Of a stretch of 41,700 nt of DNA, positions 7,137 to 17,962 are shown piece after piece. Position numbers and translations under genes: made by a program. Source of the DNA: an uncultured Clostridia bacterium (GTDB lineage: Bacteria > Bacillota > Clostridia > Christensenellales > Pumilibacteraceae); the NCBI GenBank assembly GCA_944362615.1, contig CALVTM010000010.1:1-41700 (forward strand). Reading direction: 5' to 3'. The notes beneath the pieces were generated by a model. The model did no database searches. It had not been told where the DNA came from and saw only the letters and a program-made list of their open reading frames with translations. Each line of letters begins with the position of its first letter. Position 1 is the first letter of the stretch.

Positions 7137-7163
7137 AGCCGCGGCGCAAACCGCGGCTCGTTT
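7137..7163 (+). terminator. Terminator after the DUF5677-like gene
   Basis: AGCCGCGG (7137-7144) pairs with CCGCGGCT (7151-7158), followed by CGTTT. The T-run is short, so some read-through into the next gene is possible; that gene has no other obvious promoter. Confidence 0.6.
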
Positions 7164-7184
7164 AATACTCAAGCAAGGAGACTT

Positions 7185-8924
7185 ATGAAAACACCCGGTT
7201 TATTTGATGCGGATGAACGTCCGGTAAGGAAAAAGACAACGGAAGACGGACGCACCGTCGACGCACCTAAAATCGTTATTGTCGGGGGCGTTGCGGGAGG
7301 CGCTACCGCAGCAGCGCGTATGCGCAGGTTGAACGAATTTGCCGATATTATCGTTTTTGAGCGTACAGGTTATGTGTCATACGCAAACTGCGGACTTCCC
7401 TATTACGTGGGCGGGATCATCACTAACAAGCGTGATCTGACGTTGCAGTCACCTACCGGCTTTGCGGCAAGGTATAACGTCGATGTACGCGTCGGTTGTG
7501 AAGTCGTGCGCATATCTCCCGAAGAACATACGGTCACTGTGCGGGAGCTTGCAACTGGCCGCGAATATGTCGAGGACTATGACAAACTGCTGTTATCGCC
7601 GGGTGCAAAACCCGTTCTGCCCAATATCCCGGGCATCAGCGACAGCCGCGTATTTACGTTGCGCACAGTCGAGGATACGCTGTCCATAAGCCGCAAAGCG
7701 GAGGAAATGGGCGCAAAACGCGCGGTTGTTATCGGAGGCGGATTCATAGGACTGGAGACGGCTGAAAACTTTATCTGCCGCGGCATTGACGTTACGCTGC
7801 TTCAGCGCGGCAGACAGGTGCTTCCTCCGCTGGACGAAGATATGGCGACCATGCTTACGGAAGAGCTTATCCGCAACGGAGTAGACGTCCGCTTCGGGGC
7901 GCGCACCGTCGCCATCGAACATACGCGCGCCGGCTTATGCGTTGTTACTGAAAACGGAAAGTATGACTGTGATATAGTGCTTGTCGCTACAGGCGTTATG
8001 CCGGAAAGTGAACTCGCCCTCGCATGCGGAATGAAAACGGGTGTTAAAGGGGCTGTCGTCGTAGACGAATATATGGCCACTTCCATGCCGGATATTTTTG
8101 CCGTAGGAGACGCAGTCCAGACGGAAGACCTGATCACAAGAGACGGCGTTGTCGTTCCCCTTGCGGGTCCGGCAAACAGACAGGGACGCATTGCAGCGGA
8201 TAATATCTGCAATACACCGGACGTTTATCGCGGGACGCAGGCGACGTCAATTGTCAAAGTATTCAGCCTTACAGCGGCAAATACCGGTCTTAATGAAAAA
8301 ACTGCCGCAAAACGCGGTATTAAATATCTTAAGACTATTACCCTTTCCCCGTCGCATGCGACATATTATCCAGGCGCCGAAGAAATGTTCATTAAAATGC
8401 TTTTTACGCCGGATACGGGTAAGCTGCTCGGCGCTCAGATAGTCGGAAGAAGCGGCGTGGATAAACGCATCGACGTACTCGCCGTTGCTCTGCGCGCCGG
8501 AATGAGCGTGTATGACCTCACTACGCTGGAGCTCGCTTACGCCCCGCCTTTCTCATCCGCAAAAGACCCCGTCAACGTCGCAGGATATGTAGCTGAAAAC
8601 GTGCTGAGCGGACTTGTAAAGCAATTCCACGCGGAAGATCTTCCGGAAATCTGCGAATGCAACGATATAGTAATGCTGGACGTGCGCTCGCGCGGAGAGT
8701 TCGCTTCAGGGCATTTCTCCAGGGCAATCAATATACCGATAGACGAGCTTCGCGGCAGACTGGACTATCTCAACCGCGACGTGCCCGTATATGTAAACTG
8801 CCGCAGTGGTACACGGAGCTATATAGCCTGCCGCATTCTCTCAGCTTACGGATTTAACTGCTATAATCTCGCCGGCGGTATAGCATTCGCTTACCACGTT
8901 CATCCGGAACTGATTGTCAAGTAA
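7185..8924 (+). CDS. CoA-disulfide reductase with C-terminal rhodanese domain (FAD/NAD(P)H-dependent)
   Basis: A 579-residue fusion enzyme starting 6 nt after AAGGAG. After a 28-residue hydrophilic extension come the FAD-binding motif 'IVIVGGVAGGATAAARMRR' (about 30-48), the active-site segment 'SYANCGLPYY' with Cys69, the NAD(P)H motif 'VVIGGGFIGLETA' (near 180), 'VGDAV' that contacts FAD (about 307) and a dimerisation domain. The last 100 residues form a rhodanese domain with Cys539 in 'NCRSGTRSY'. This architecture is that of CoADR-RHD enzymes, which reduce CoA disulfide or CoA persulfide and handle sulfane sulfur; related proteins act as NADH oxidases or polysulfide reductases. It is likely cytoplasmic and concerned with thiol redox balance. 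The exact substrate cannot be read from sequence. Confidence 0.9.
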   Translation: MKTPGLFDADERPVRKKTTEDGRTVDAPKIVIVGGVAGGATAAARMRRLNEFADIIVFERTGYVSYANCGLPYYVGGIITNKRDLTLQSPTGFAARYNVDVRVGCEVVRISPEEHTVTVRELATGREYVEDYDKLLLSPGAKPVLPNIPGISDSRVFTLRTVEDTLSISRKAEEMGAKRAVVIGGGFIGLETAENFICRGIDVTLLQRGRQVLPPLDEDMATMLTEELIRNGVDVRFGARTVAIEHTRAGLCVVTENGKYDCDIVLVATGVMPESELALACGMKTGVKGAVVVDEYMATSMPDIFAVGDAVQTEDLITRDGVVVPLAGPANRQGRIAADNICNTPDVYRGTQATSIVKVFSLTAANTGLNEKTAAKRGIKYLKTITLSPSHATYYPGAEEMFIKMLFTPDTGKLLGAQIVGRSGVDKRIDVLAVALRAGMSVYDLTTLELAYAPPFSSAKDPVNVAGYVAENVLSGLVKQFHAEDLPEICECNDIVMLDVRSRGEFASGHFSRAINIPIDELRGRLDYLNRDVPVYVNCRSGTRSYIACRILSAYGFNCYNLAGGIAFAYHVHPELIVK

Positions 8925-8953
8925 CGCGCTGCCGGCATATGATCAATAACCGC

Positions 8954-8993
8954 AAGAGCGGATACGAAACTTTTTTCGCATCCGCTCTTTTTC
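8954..8993 (+). terminator. Terminator after the CoA-disulfide reductase gene
   Basis: AAGAGCGGAT (8954-8963) pairs with ATCCGCTCTT (8980-8989) and a T-run follows. The A-rich 5' side could also help stop the convergent mtnN transcript. Confidence 0.85.
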
Positions 8994-9047
8994 AATGTCC
9001 GTGCCTGCCGTTCGTTATCCGGCTAAGCAATATTTTTCAGTCTGTAT

Positions 9048-9716
9048 TTACAGCACGCTGAGCACCGCAGAGATCGCTTTTTCCGCCGCACGCATTTTGA
9101 AGTCATAATACTCGCCGACATCTCCCGCATCAGAAATGACTTTTACACATGCCATGGGAACTTTAAGTCTTGCGCATACCTGAGCGACGGCACCGCTTTC
9201 CATATCCGCCGCAACGACTGTCGGGAAACGGCGGAGAATATCCGCTTTGTCCTCTTCGCTGTCCACAAACCGCTCGCCCGTTGCCATAGTACCGCGCGTT
9301 GCTCCGCACGCAGCAGCCAGCTCCGCCGATATTTTTTCATCCGGAAGCACGCCGACTCTGTCGAGAATATCCATATATCCGTCCGGTTCGCCCGGCATAA
9401 TCACATCGTACTGCACAAACAGATCGGGAATGAGCAGATCGAGCGTGTGCAGTCTGCCGCCCATACTGCCGGCTATTCCCGTCATGTACAATCTCGAGAC
9501 ATTAAATTCACGGATCAGCAACTGCGCCGCAAAAGCCGCGTTTACTTTGCCTATGCCCGATTGCATGAGCGCAACGCTTCTGCCGTGGATTGTGCCGACG
9601 ACTACATCCGATCCGCCTACGTTCGTACGCGTCATCTTATTCATAACGCTTTCAATGCCGCGCACTTCAGCGTCCATCGCGCCTATTATTCCGATTACAT
9701 TCTTACTGTTATCCAT
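9048..9716 (-). CDS. mtnN: 5'-methylthioadenosine / S-adenosylhomocysteine nucleosidase
   Basis: A 222-residue enzyme of the usual family length. It hydrolyses the glycosidic bond of methylthioadenosine and S-adenosylhomocysteine to adenine plus the thio-ribose, feeding methionine salvage and, through S-ribosylhomocysteine, the activated methyl cycle. The N-terminal 'IGIIGAMDAEV' carries the catalytic-base region (Glu17), 'AADMESGAVAQV' supplies the ribose-binding Glu173, and 'VISDAGD' gives Asp196, the proton donor to adenine N7. The start ATG at 9716 lies 6 nt from a -10 box and has no ribosome site, so the message is probably leaderless. The gene converges on the CoA-disulfide reductase gene and stands alone. 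Confidence 0.95.
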   Translation of the reverse strand: MDNSKNVIGIIGAMDAEVRGIESVMNKMTRTNVGGSDVVVGTIHGRSVALMQSGIGKVNAAFAAQLLIREFNVSRLYMTGIAGSMGGRLHTLDLLIPDLFVQYDVIMPGEPDGYMDILDRVGVLPDEKISAELAAACGATRGTMATGERFVDSEEDKADILRRFPTVVAADMESGAVAQVCARLKVPMACVKVISDAGDVGEYYDFKMRAAEKAISAVLSVL

Positions 9717-9722
9717 AACCGT

Positions 9723-9751
9723 ATTTTACCACGTTTTTTCATGCCGCGCAA
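9723..9751 (-). promoter_or_regulatory. Promoter of mtnN (leaderless)
   Basis: On the minus strand TTGCGC (9746-9751), a 17-nt spacer and TGG-TAAAAT (-10 at 9723-9728), only 6 nt before the ATG. Confidence 0.7.
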
Positions 9752-9852
9752 CACTATTTGCAAAAATTTGTTCAAACTTCACTTCACCATTTTATCGTTC
9801 GGGAAAATTTGCGCACATGCCCGAAAACGTATATGCCGTACGGTAAACCATA

Positions 9853-9888
9853 TTAAAAGCGGGATCCCGTATGAGATCCCGCTTTTAA
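9853..9888 (-). terminator. Terminator of the rpoBC operon
   Basis: A 14-bp stem (9853-9866 with 9875-9888) lies 25 nt past the rpoC stop; the minus strand continues with a T-rich tail. Confidence 0.85.
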
Positions 9889-9912
9889 TCATTGTTATAC
9901 GAATCTTTGGAA

Positions 9913-12900
9913 TTATTCCGCCTGATCCTCAGCGTTAACCTCGGCTTCTGTCTGCTCGGGCTGATGCTGAATCTTCTTTTCGGCAGGAGTTATATTGCGG
10001 TATATTTTCATGCCCGTACCTGCGGGGATGAGCTTACCGATAATAACGTTTTCCTTAAGACCGCGGAGCATGTCGCGCTTGTTCTTGATCGCCGCTTCCG
10101 TAAGCACACGTGCGGTTTCCTGGAACGATGCGGCAGACAGGAACGAATCCGTCGCAAGAGCTGCCTTCGTGATACCGAGAAGCGTCGGCTTTGCCTGCGC
10201 GGGTACGCCGCCCTCTTCTATCGTCTTATGGTTGATATCCATGAAGTCGCTGATATCCACCATGCTGCCTGGAAGCAGTTCGGTTGCGCCGCTCGTTTCA
10301 ACACGGACTTTCTTAAGCATCTGACGTACAATGACTTCGACATGCTTATCGTTTATCTTAACGCCCTGAGAACGGTATACCGACTGCACTTCTTTGAGCA
10401 GGTATTCCTGAACGGCATTCTTACTCTTTGTGGCAAGTATATCGTGAGGATTGATAGGACCTTCGGTAAGCGGATCACCTGCGGTGATACGTACGCCGTT
10501 CACTATATTGCGCTTGAGCTTAGCAGCGTAAGGTATTGAGTAAGACATTTCCTTGCCGTCGTCCGAACGAACAATAACGTCGCGTCTGCCGTTCTCTTCC
10601 TTGATCGTGACAACGCCGTCTATCGTGCTGATCGTAGCAACGCCCTTGGGCTTACGCGCTTCGAAAAGCTCCTCGACTCGAGGAAGACCCTGCGTTATAT
10701 CGTCTGCCGCTGCGACACCGCCGCTGTGGAATGTACGCATCGTAAGCTGCGTACCAGGCTCGCCTATCGACTGAGCCGCTATGATACCTACAGCCTCGCC
10801 GATACGTATCGGAGAGCCGTTGGACATATCCTTACCGTAGCAGCGCGCGCAAATGCCGTGCTTGCTGCGGCAGGTAAGAGCCGTACGGATCATGACGGAC
10901 GCTATACCCGCATCCGCTATACGCTTTGCATCGTCCTCACCTATCATCGTATTGACAGGAATGAGAAGCTCGCCCGTTTCGGGATCGACCACGTCCTCGG
11001 CCGAATATCTGCCGTTGAGTCTGTCCTCAAGACTCTCGATAAGAGAGCTGATCACTCTTACGGAAGGTACGTTCTTATCCACGATCTCTGCCGCTTTGGA
11101 TGCGGAGATCTTACCGTTCTTCTGTACAATGACAGCATTGGTCTCCGGATCAACGATATCCTCCGTCGTGTACTTGGGAGCCTTCTTATCAAAGATGGAA
11201 GCAATGAGTCTCTTTCTCTCGTCCTCGCTGCCGTCCTTCTTCTCAAGAGAGATGGTGAGCGGATTGCCTTCAACGATCGCAAACGTGCGTATGCCCTTCG
11301 GAGGCATTCCTTCGCAGCAATCCTCTTCCATGACTATGACGTCCTGTGCAACGTCGACAAGACGACGGGTAAGGTAACCGGAGTCTGCCGTCTTAAGCGC
11401 GGTATCCGCAAGACCTTTACGACCGCCGTGAGACGCTATGAAGTACTCGAGGACGCTGAGGCCTTCACGGAAGTTGCTCTTAACGGGTACTTCCAGCGTT
11501 TTACCCTGAGGGTTGACCATGGGTCCGCGCCAGCCTGCAAGCTGTATCATCTGCGTTATCGATCCGCGGGCGCCCGACGTAGCCATCATTGAAATAGGGT
11601 TGAACGTCTCAAAGCCTTTCTTGAGCTCGTCGCTCATCTTGCCGTTGATGTCCTTCCAGATCGCTATTACCTTGTTGTACTTCTCCTCTTCGGTAAGGAA
11701 GCCGTCATTATAGAGCGCCTCTACCGCTATAACGCGGTCGTCACCCTCTTTTATCAGCTCCTTCTTTCTCGGAGGTATCTTCATGTCGAACACGGATGTC
11801 GTGATCGCACCTATCGTCGAATATTTATAACCGAGCGATTTGATATTATCCAGAACGCGCGCGGTCTCCGTCGCACCCTTCTTCTTGAACGTAACGTCGA
11901 CTATGTCTCCGAGTACGCCCTTATCGACTACGCGGTCTATCTCAAGTTTGAACATATCGTCCTCTGTCTCACGCGGAGTGAAACCGAGATCCTGAGGTAT
12001 TGCCTCGTTGAATATGATCTTACCTACCGTTGTATCGACAAGCTTATGCTTGATCTCGCCGTTTATCTCTCTGAACAGACGCACCTTGATCTTGGACTGA
12101 ATGGATATTTCACCGTTCTGGTACGCCATCTTGGCTTCGTCCGTATCACAGAACACCTTGCCCTCGCCCTTAGCGCCCGGACGCTCGATCGTAAGATAAT
12201 AAACACCCATGACCATGTCCTGAGAAGGCGTACATACCGGTCTGCCGTCGGACAGCTTGAGTATGTTGTTGGAGGCAAGCATAAGGAAACGCGCCTCAGC
12301 CTGCGCCTCTATCGAAAGAGGTACGTGTACTGCCATCTGGTCGCCGTCGAAGTCCGCATTGAATGCGCCGCACGCAAGCGGATGGAGCTTGATCGCTCTG
12401 CCTTCGACAAGTACCGGCTCGAATGCCTGTATACCGAGACGGTGAAGCGTCGGAGCACGGTTAAGGAGCACGGGATGCTCCTTGATAACCTTTTCAAGTA
12501 CGCCCCAAACGCTCTTGTCCGCGCGGTCAACTACGCGCTTCGCGCTCTTTATGTTGTGAGCTTTACCCTGCTTTACAAGCTCTTCCATCACGAAAGGACG
12601 GAACAGCTCAAGCGCCATTTCTTTGGGCAGACCGCACTGATACATTTTAAGCTCGGGTCCTACGACTATAACCGAACGGCCGGAATAGTCAACACGCTTA
12701 CCGAGAAGGTTCTGACGGAAACGTCCCTGCTTACCGCGCAAAAGTCCGGAAAGACTCTTGAGCTCTCTGTTGCCTGCGCCGGATACCGCTTTACCGCGGC
12801 GGCCGTTATCTATAAGAGCGTCTACCGCTTCCTGGAGCATACGCTTCTCGTTGCGGACGATTATGTCCGGAGCGGAAAGCTCCATCAGCTTCTTGAGTCT

Positions 12901-13701
12901 GTTGTTTCTGTTGATGACTCTGCGGTAGAGGTCGTTAAGGTCGCTTACGGCGAATCTGCCGCCGTCAAGCTGTACCATGGGACGAAGATCGGGCGGGATG
13001 ACCGGAAGCACGTCCAGCACCATCCACGTCGGATCGTTGCCGCTGCGGCGGAACGAATCGAGTATGTCCAGACGCTTGATCGCCTTAAGTTTCTTCTGTC
13101 CGGAAGAGCTCTCCACGATCTCTTTTACCTTCTTGTATTCCTCTTCGACATTGATGTCGCCGAGCAACTTCTTGACAGCTTCCGCGCCCATTCCGACTTT
13201 AAACGAGTTCTCCCCGTAAAGCGCACGGGCTTCGGCAAGCTCCGCATCCGTCAATATCTGTTTGTATTCAAGCGGGGTGTCGCCCGGATCGGTCACGACG
13301 AAATTAACAAAGTACACGACCTGATCGAGCTGTTTCGGAGTCATATCCAGCATCAGTCCGATACGTCCGGGCACACCCTTGAAGTACCATATATGTGTTA
13401 CGGGCGCAGCAAGCTCTATATGACCCATTCTTTCACGACGTACTTTGGATTTTGTTACCTCGACGCCGCACTTATCACATATGATACCTTTATAACGTAT
13501 TCTCTTATATTTACCGCAGTGGCACTCGTAGTCCCTGTACGGTCCGAAAATGCGTTCGCAGAACAGTCCGTCGCGCTCAGGCTTCTGAGTGCGATAGTTG
13601 ATTGTTTCGGGTTTGGTCACCTCTCCGTGCGACCACTCGCGGATCTTATTGGGACCCGCAATAGCTATCTCCATCGAATCGCAGCTGTTAAGTTCAAACA
13701 T
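9913..13701 (-). CDS. rpoC: DNA-directed RNA polymerase subunit beta'
   Basis: A 1,262-residue beta' subunit, which binds DNA and the catalytic magnesium in core RNA polymerase. The N-terminal zinc site is Cys60, Cys62, Cys75 and Cys78. The invariant '[12 protein letters not shown]' with the three catalytic Asp lies near residues 446-457. The trigger-loop region '[17 protein letters not shown]' and the C-terminal '[28 protein letters not shown]' are intact. The size is normal for Bacillota. It starts 6 nt after rpoB with its ribosome site AGGAGG inside the end of rpoB, so the two are transcribed and probably translated together. The very C-terminus is acidic and Gln-rich. A strong hairpin terminator follows. 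Confidence 0.99.
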   Translation of the reverse strand: MFELNSCDSMEIAIAGPNKIREWSHGEVTKPETINYRTQKPERDGLFCERIFGPYRDYECHCGKYKRIRYKGIICDKCGVEVTKSKVRRERMGHIELAAPVTHIWYFKGVPGRIGLMLDMTPKQLDQVVYFVNFVVTDPGDTPLEYKQILTDAELAEARALYGENSFKVGMGAEAVKKLLGDINVEEEYKKVKEIVESSSGQKKLKAIKRLDILDSFRRSGNDPTWMVLDVLPVIPPDLRPMVQLDGGRFAVSDLNDLYRRVINRNNRLKKLMELSAPDIIVRNEKRMLQEAVDALIDNGRRGKAVSGAGNRELKSLSGLLRGKQGRFRQNLLGKRVDYSGRSVIVVGPELKMYQCGLPKEMALELFRPFVMEELVKQGKAHNIKSAKRVVDRADKSVWGVLEKVIKEHPVLLNRAPTLHRLGIQAFEPVLVEGRAIKLHPLACGAFNADFDGDQMAVHVPLSIEAQAEARFLMLASNNILKLSDGRPVCTPSQDMVMGVYYLTIERPGAKGEGKVFCDTDEAKMAYQNGEISIQSKIKVRLFREINGEIKHKLVDTTVGKIIFNEAIPQDLGFTPRETEDDMFKLEIDRVVDKGVLGDIVDVTFKKKGATETARVLDNIKSLGYKYSTIGAITTSVFDMKIPPRKKELIKEGDDRVIAVEALYNDGFLTEEEKYNKVIAIWKDINGKMSDELKKGFETFNPISMMATSGARGSITQMIQLAGWRGPMVNPQGKTLEVPVKSNFREGLSVLEYFIASHGGRKGLADTALKTADSGYLTRRLVDVAQDVIVMEEDCCEGMPPKGIRTFAIVEGNPLTISLEKKDGSEDERKRLIASIFDKKAPKYTTEDIVDPETNAVIVQKNGKISASKAAEIVDKNVPSVRVISSLIESLEDRLNGRYSAEDVVDPETGELLIPVNTMIGEDDAKRIADAGIASVMIRTALTCRSKHGICARCYGKDMSNGSPIRIGEAVGIIAAQSIGEPGTQLTMRTFHSGGVAAADDITQGLPRVEELFEARKPKGVATISTIDGVVTIKEENGRRDVIVRSDDGKEMSYSIPYAAKLKRNIVNGVRITAGDPLTEGPINPHDILATKSKNAVQEYLLKEVQSVYRSQGVKINDKHVEVIVRQMLKKVRVETSGATELLPGSMVDISDFMDINHKTIEEGGVPAQAKPTLLGITKAALATDSFLSAASFQETARVLTEAAIKNKRDMLRGLKENVIIGKLIPAGTGMKIYRNITPAEKKIQHQPEQTEAEVNAEDQAE

Positions 13702-13707
13702 TTTCGA

Positions 13708-16700
13708 TTAATCCTCCTTTTCGGCGTCCGCGTCATCGCGCTCATCAAGATCGTCATCGTCCAGCACTCTGTCCGAACGAAGCTCCGCACCGAAGTCATC
13801 GAGATCGGACAGATCGTCTTCATAATCGCTGTCGTCATCGTCGAAATTGATCTCCGGTTCATCGCCGAACAGTCTTGAAAGACTGTCATCCGAAGTATTC
13901 GTCTGCTCTTCCTCGTCGTCATCCAGCTTGATGTCGTCGAATGCGTCGAGGTCTATTTCCTCTTCAAGAACGAGTTTGCCGTTCTCGAAGTGCTTGGTCT
14001 TCTTCGTAGGAGTTTCGTAAGTGTCCGCTTCGTCCTCGGTGATATCCTTTATCGATATTTCCTTGTTCTCGTCGTTGAGCACTTTTATATCAAGGCAAAG
14101 CGCCTGCAATTCCTTGATAAGGACTTTGAACGACTCAGGTACGCCCGGTTCGGAAACGTTTACGCCCTTGACTATGGATTCATAAGTCTTGACTCTGCCG
14201 ACGATATCGTCCGACTTGACGGTCATGATCTCCTGAAGTATGTTAGCCGCACCGTAAGCGTAAAGCGCCCAGACCTCCATCTCTCCGAAACGCTGTCCGC
14301 CGAACTGAGCTTTACCGCCCAGAGGCTGCTGCGTTACAAGGCTGTAAGGTCCTATCGAACGTGCGTGCATCTTGTCGTCGACAAGGTGGATGAGCTTGAG
14401 CATGTACATGTATCCGACAGTCGTACGGTTCTCGAAAGGTTCGCCCGTTCTGCCGTCGTACATCTGTATCTTACCGTCCACTTCGCCGTCCGCATTCACA
14501 TAACCGTTTTCACGGAGCAGTTTTTCTATGTCGCTCTCGAGTGCGGAGTCGAATACCGGCGTTGCGACTTTCCAGCCCAGCGCTTTGGCAACAAGTCCGA
14601 GATGCACTTCGAGCACCTGTCCTATATTCATTCGGGAAGGCACGCCGAGAGGGTTGAGCACGATCTGAAGTCTCGTGCCGTCCGCCATGAAAGGCATATC
14701 CTCTTCGGGAAGTACGCGGGAAATGACACCCTTGTTACCGTGACGGCCTGCCATCTTATCGCCTACGCCTATCTTACGCTTCTGAGCAATGTATACGCGG
14801 ACTACCTTGTTTACGCCGGGGCTCATCTCGTCCTTGTTTGCACGGGTGAACACTTTTACGTCTACGACTATACCGCCCTCGCCGTGAGGCACTTTAAGGG
14901 AAGTATCGCGCACTTCATGCGACTTTTCGCCGAATATAGCGCGCATAAGACGTTCCTCGGGAGTGAGGTCGGCTTCGCCCTTGGGCGTTACCTTACCGAC
15001 AAGTATGTCGCCGCTTCTGACCTCTGCTCCGATATATACGATACCGTTTTCGTCCAGGTTCTTGAGCGCGTCCTCGCCGACGTTCGGGATATCACGCGTG
15101 ATTTCCTCTTCACCGAGCTTAGTGTCGCGCGCTTCCATTTCGTATTCGGAGATATGAATGGAAGTGAACACGTCGTCCTTTACGATACGTTCGCTGATAA
15201 GTATTGCGTCCTCGTAGTTGTAACCTTCCCAGCTCATGAAGCCGACAAGAATGTTACGTCCGAGTGCAAGCTCTCCGTTTTCGGTGGAGTGACCGTCGGC
15301 AAGCACGCTGCCTGCCTTCACCTTCTGACCTTTTGCAACGATAGGTCTCTGGTTTATGCACGTTCCCTGGTTGGAGCCCTGGAATTTCTTGAGATAGTAC
15401 ACCGCGACGTCGCCGTTATCCTCACGAACCTTGACAGTCTCGGCATCCACATAGCATACCTCGCCGTCTTTACGCGCAAGCACCATGACACCGGAGTCGT
15501 AAGCTATCTTATGCTCTATGCCCGTTCCTATCATGGGCGCTTCGGGACGGAGAAGCGGCACTGCCTGTCTCTGCATGTTGGAGCCCATCAGCGCACGGTT
15601 GGTATCGTCGTTCTCAAGGAAAGGTATAAGAGACGTAGCGACGGAAACAAGCTGACGGGGAGATACGTCGACGTAGTCGATGTCTTCCCTGTTGAATTCC
15701 TTTATGTCCTCGCGGTAGCGCGCAAGCACACGGTGCTTTTCAAACCAGCCGTCCTCGCCGAGAGGCTCTTTCGCCTGCGCGATAATGTATCTGTCCTCGC
15801 GGTCTGCGGAAAGGTATTCTACTTCGTCGGAAACTCTGCCGCCGATCACGTTGCCGTCTGCGTCGTAAGTCTTTATGACCTTACGGTAAGGCGCTTCGAT
15901 AAAGCCGTATTCGTTTATCTTTGCATAAGCGGACAGAGAGGATATAAGACCTATGTTCTGTCCTTCGGGCGTCTCTATCGGGCACATTCTGCCGTAATGC
16001 GAATAGTGAACGTCTCGGACGTCGAACGTAGCACGGTCACGGTTGAGACCGCCGGGACCGAGTGCGGAGAGTTTACGCTTGTGCGTAAGCTCGCTTATCG
16101 GGTTCGTTTCGTCCATGAACTGCGACAGCTGAGAAGATCCGAAGAACTCTTTGAGAGCCGCCGTGACCGGACGGATATTGATAAGCGTCTGCGGCGTAAG
16201 TTCAGCATCCGACTGTATCTGCATTCTTTCGCGCACCACTCTCTCCAGTCTTGCAATACCTATACGGAACTGGTTCTGAAGCAGCTCGCCTACGCTGCGG
16301 ACGCGGCGGTTGCCGAGGTGGTCGATGTTGTCGGTATAACCGATACCGTAATGAAGTCCTATAATATAGTTGACCGTGGAAAGTATATCGTCTACGGTTA
16401 TGTGCTTTTCCGCAAGTCTGTCCGCGTTGACACGGCAAAGCTCGGCAAGCTCCGCTCTGTCGGCAGCCTTGTCCATAAGCTCTTTGAGCACGGAGTAAGA
16501 TACGCTTTCCGTTATGCCTATCGACACGGGATCGACGTCTATATATCCGTCGAGATCAACGTGACCGTTGCCCATTACCCAGAAAGGCTCTTCTCTGCCG
16601 TCCACTTTAACCGCAACTTCGTTTATGCCCGCATTTCTGATCTTGAAAGCCGTCTCTTCGTCAAGCACATTGCCCGCAACCGCATAGATGACGCCGTCGC

Positions 16701-17622
16701 TGTCTACGATGTCCTCGGCAACGGTAAGACCGGTGATCCTCGCGGCAAGGCACAGCTTCTTATTGAGCTTGTATCTGCCTACGCGGGAAAGATCGTACTT
16801 CTTACGGTCAAAGAACAGAGAGTGAATGTAGTTTGCGACCGAGTCGGGGTTGAATATTTCACCGGGACGGAGCTTCTTGTTCAGTTCTTCAAGACCGGTC
16901 TCGTCATTCTTTGCCGCATCCTTGTCGCAAGTGCTCTTTATGATCTGCTCGTTATGGAAGATCTCGCATATGCGTTCGTCGCTGCCGAAGTTCTTCGTCG
17001 TTACCGCACTGAGCGCACGGATGAGCGTCGTGACAGGGACCTTACGCTGACGGTCGACGTGTACGGCAAGCGTGCCGGCAGGCTCCATCTCGTACTCCAG
17101 CCATGCGCCGCGTGAAGGGATGCTCTGAGCCGTAAAGTAAACCTTACCAGTCTTCTGATCCTTCGTCTCATCGGAAAAATACACGCCCGGACTGCGGACG
17201 AGCTGGGAGACTATAACACGCTCCGCGCCGTTTATGATAAATGAGCCGTTGGGCGTCATTTTGGGCATGTCGCCCATGAATACTTCCTGCTCCGTCATCT
17301 GTCCGGACTCCTTGTACACAAGGCGTACCTTGACTTTAAGCGGCGTAGCATAAGTAGCATCACGATCCTTGCACTCCTTCTCGGTGTACTTCGGAGTGTT
17401 CTCGATACGATGATCGAGGAAATGCAGTTCTATCCTGCCCGAGAAGTCTGTGATCGGCGAAAAGTCCTTGAACACTTCACCTATTCCCTTTTCGAGGAAG
17501 TCATTATAAGACTTTTTCTGAACCTCGATGAGGTTAGGCATGTCGATGACTTCGTCCACCTGCGCAAAACTGCGTCTCTCGGTGTTGCCGTATTTCACTT
17601 TACGGATTTTACGTTCAGCCAT
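13708..17622 (-). CDS. rpoB: DNA-directed RNA polymerase subunit beta
   Basis: A 1,304-residue beta subunit, somewhat longer than the roughly 1,190 of Bacillus because of a C-terminal tail of about 90 residues, very rich in Asp and Glu (DDDEEEQ..., [10 protein letters not shown]). The rifampicin region reads '[31 protein letters not shown]', with Gln, Asp, His and Ser at the positions most often mutated in resistant strains, so no common resistance change is seen there. Conserved '[15 protein letters not shown]' and '[23 protein letters not shown]' are present. The start is the ATG at 17622, after a GGAG site. The usual rplJ-rplL genes do not precede it; a two-component system does. Confidence 0.99.
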   Translation of the reverse strand: MAERKIRKVKYGNTERRSFAQVDEVIDMPNLIEVQKKSYNDFLEKGIGEVFKDFSPITDFSGRIELHFLDHRIENTPKYTEKECKDRDATYATPLKVKVRLVYKESGQMTEQEVFMGDMPKMTPNGSFIINGAERVIVSQLVRSPGVYFSDETKDQKTGKVYFTAQSIPSRGAWLEYEMEPAGTLAVHVDRQRKVPVTTLIRALSAVTTKNFGSDERICEIFHNEQIIKSTCDKDAAKNDETGLEELNKKLRPGEIFNPDSVANYIHSLFFDRKKYDLSRVGRYKLNKKLCLAARITGLTVAEDIVDSDGVIYAVAGNVLDEETAFKIRNAGINEVAVKVDGREEPFWVMGNGHVDLDGYIDVDPVSIGITESVSYSVLKELMDKAADRAELAELCRVNADRLAEKHITVDDILSTVNYIIGLHYGIGYTDNIDHLGNRRVRSVGELLQNQFRIGIARLERVVRERMQIQSDAELTPQTLINIRPVTAALKEFFGSSQLSQFMDETNPISELTHKRKLSALGPGGLNRDRATFDVRDVHYSHYGRMCPIETPEGQNIGLISSLSAYAKINEYGFIEAPYRKVIKTYDADGNVIGGRVSDEVEYLSADREDRYIIAQAKEPLGEDGWFEKHRVLARYREDIKEFNREDIDYVDVSPRQLVSVATSLIPFLENDDTNRALMGSNMQRQAVPLLRPEAPMIGTGIEHKIAYDSGVMVLARKDGEVCYVDAETVKVREDNGDVAVYYLKKFQGSNQGTCINQRPIVAKGQKVKAGSVLADGHSTENGELALGRNILVGFMSWEGYNYEDAILISERIVKDDVFTSIHISEYEMEARDTKLGEEEITRDIPNVGEDALKNLDENGIVYIGAEVRSGDILVGKVTPKGEADLTPEERLMRAIFGEKSHEVRDTSLKVPHGEGGIVVDVKVFTRANKDEMSPGVNKVVRVYIAQKRKIGVGDKMAGRHGNKGVISRVLPEEDMPFMADGTRLQIVLNPLGVPSRMNIGQVLEVHLGLVAKALGWKVATPVFDSALESDIEKLLRENGYVNADGEVDGKIQMYDGRTGEPFENRTTVGYMYMLKLIHLVDDKMHARSIGPYSLVTQQPLGGKAQFGGQRFGEMEVWALYAYGAANILQEIMTVKSDDIVGRVKTYESIVKGVNVSEPGVPESFKVLIKELQALCLDIKVLNDENKEISIKDITEDEADTYETPTKKTKHFENGKLVLEEEIDLDAFDDIKLDDDEEEQTNTSDDSLSRLFGDEPEINFDDDDSDYEDDLSDLDDFGAELRSDRVLDDDDLDERDDADAEKED

Positions 17623-17962
17623 ATACTCTCCTTAACGCTTGTTTTTTCCGAGACAATAAAAAACGCCCATAGCCGCACGACGCTTTTCCCGCGCGACTTC
17701 GGGTACAAAAGAAAATTCATTTGCTTAACGGTTTTTCGAACAATTTCCTATCCTTGTAAATTAAAACAAAAACGCCCGTTTTGCTCCCTTCATGCTAACA
17801 TAAAACCGAAAAGTGCAAATGTATCATTATATTCTCGTATAGGAAACCATATCACATTATATAGCCGTATGTCAAGCGTTTTAAACGATTTTCAGAAAAA
17901 TTTTTTTATTGCGTCTTATTCCGCCTGCCGTCCGCCCTGTCTGACGCCGCGCCAAGCAGCAT
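17623..17962 (-). other. rpoB leader and promoter region, 340 nt without a gene
   Basis: On the minus strand the region holds TTGACA at 17870-17875 with TATGGT 18 nt on (17846-17851), and a separate TATAAT at 17826-17831, so one or two promoters are likely. The untranslated leader to rpoB would be about 200 nt and contains a T-run near 17660, but I see no convincing terminator hairpin, L10-type leader or riboswitch. Just 3' of the histidine kinase stop only an A/T-rich stretch is present. Confidence 0.5.
17846..17875 (-). promoter_or_regulatory. Probable rpoB promoter
   Basis: Minus-strand TTGACA (17870-17875), an 18-nt spacer and TATGGT (17846-17851). A second candidate -10, TATAAT at 17826-17831, lacks a good -35. 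Confidence 0.5.

Noticed and set aside
13990..17115. Long plus-strand frame opposite rpoB
   Set aside because: Shadow of rpoB codon usage. The same holds for frames opposite rpoC (12046-13878) and the Ca2+-ATPase (22655-25036).
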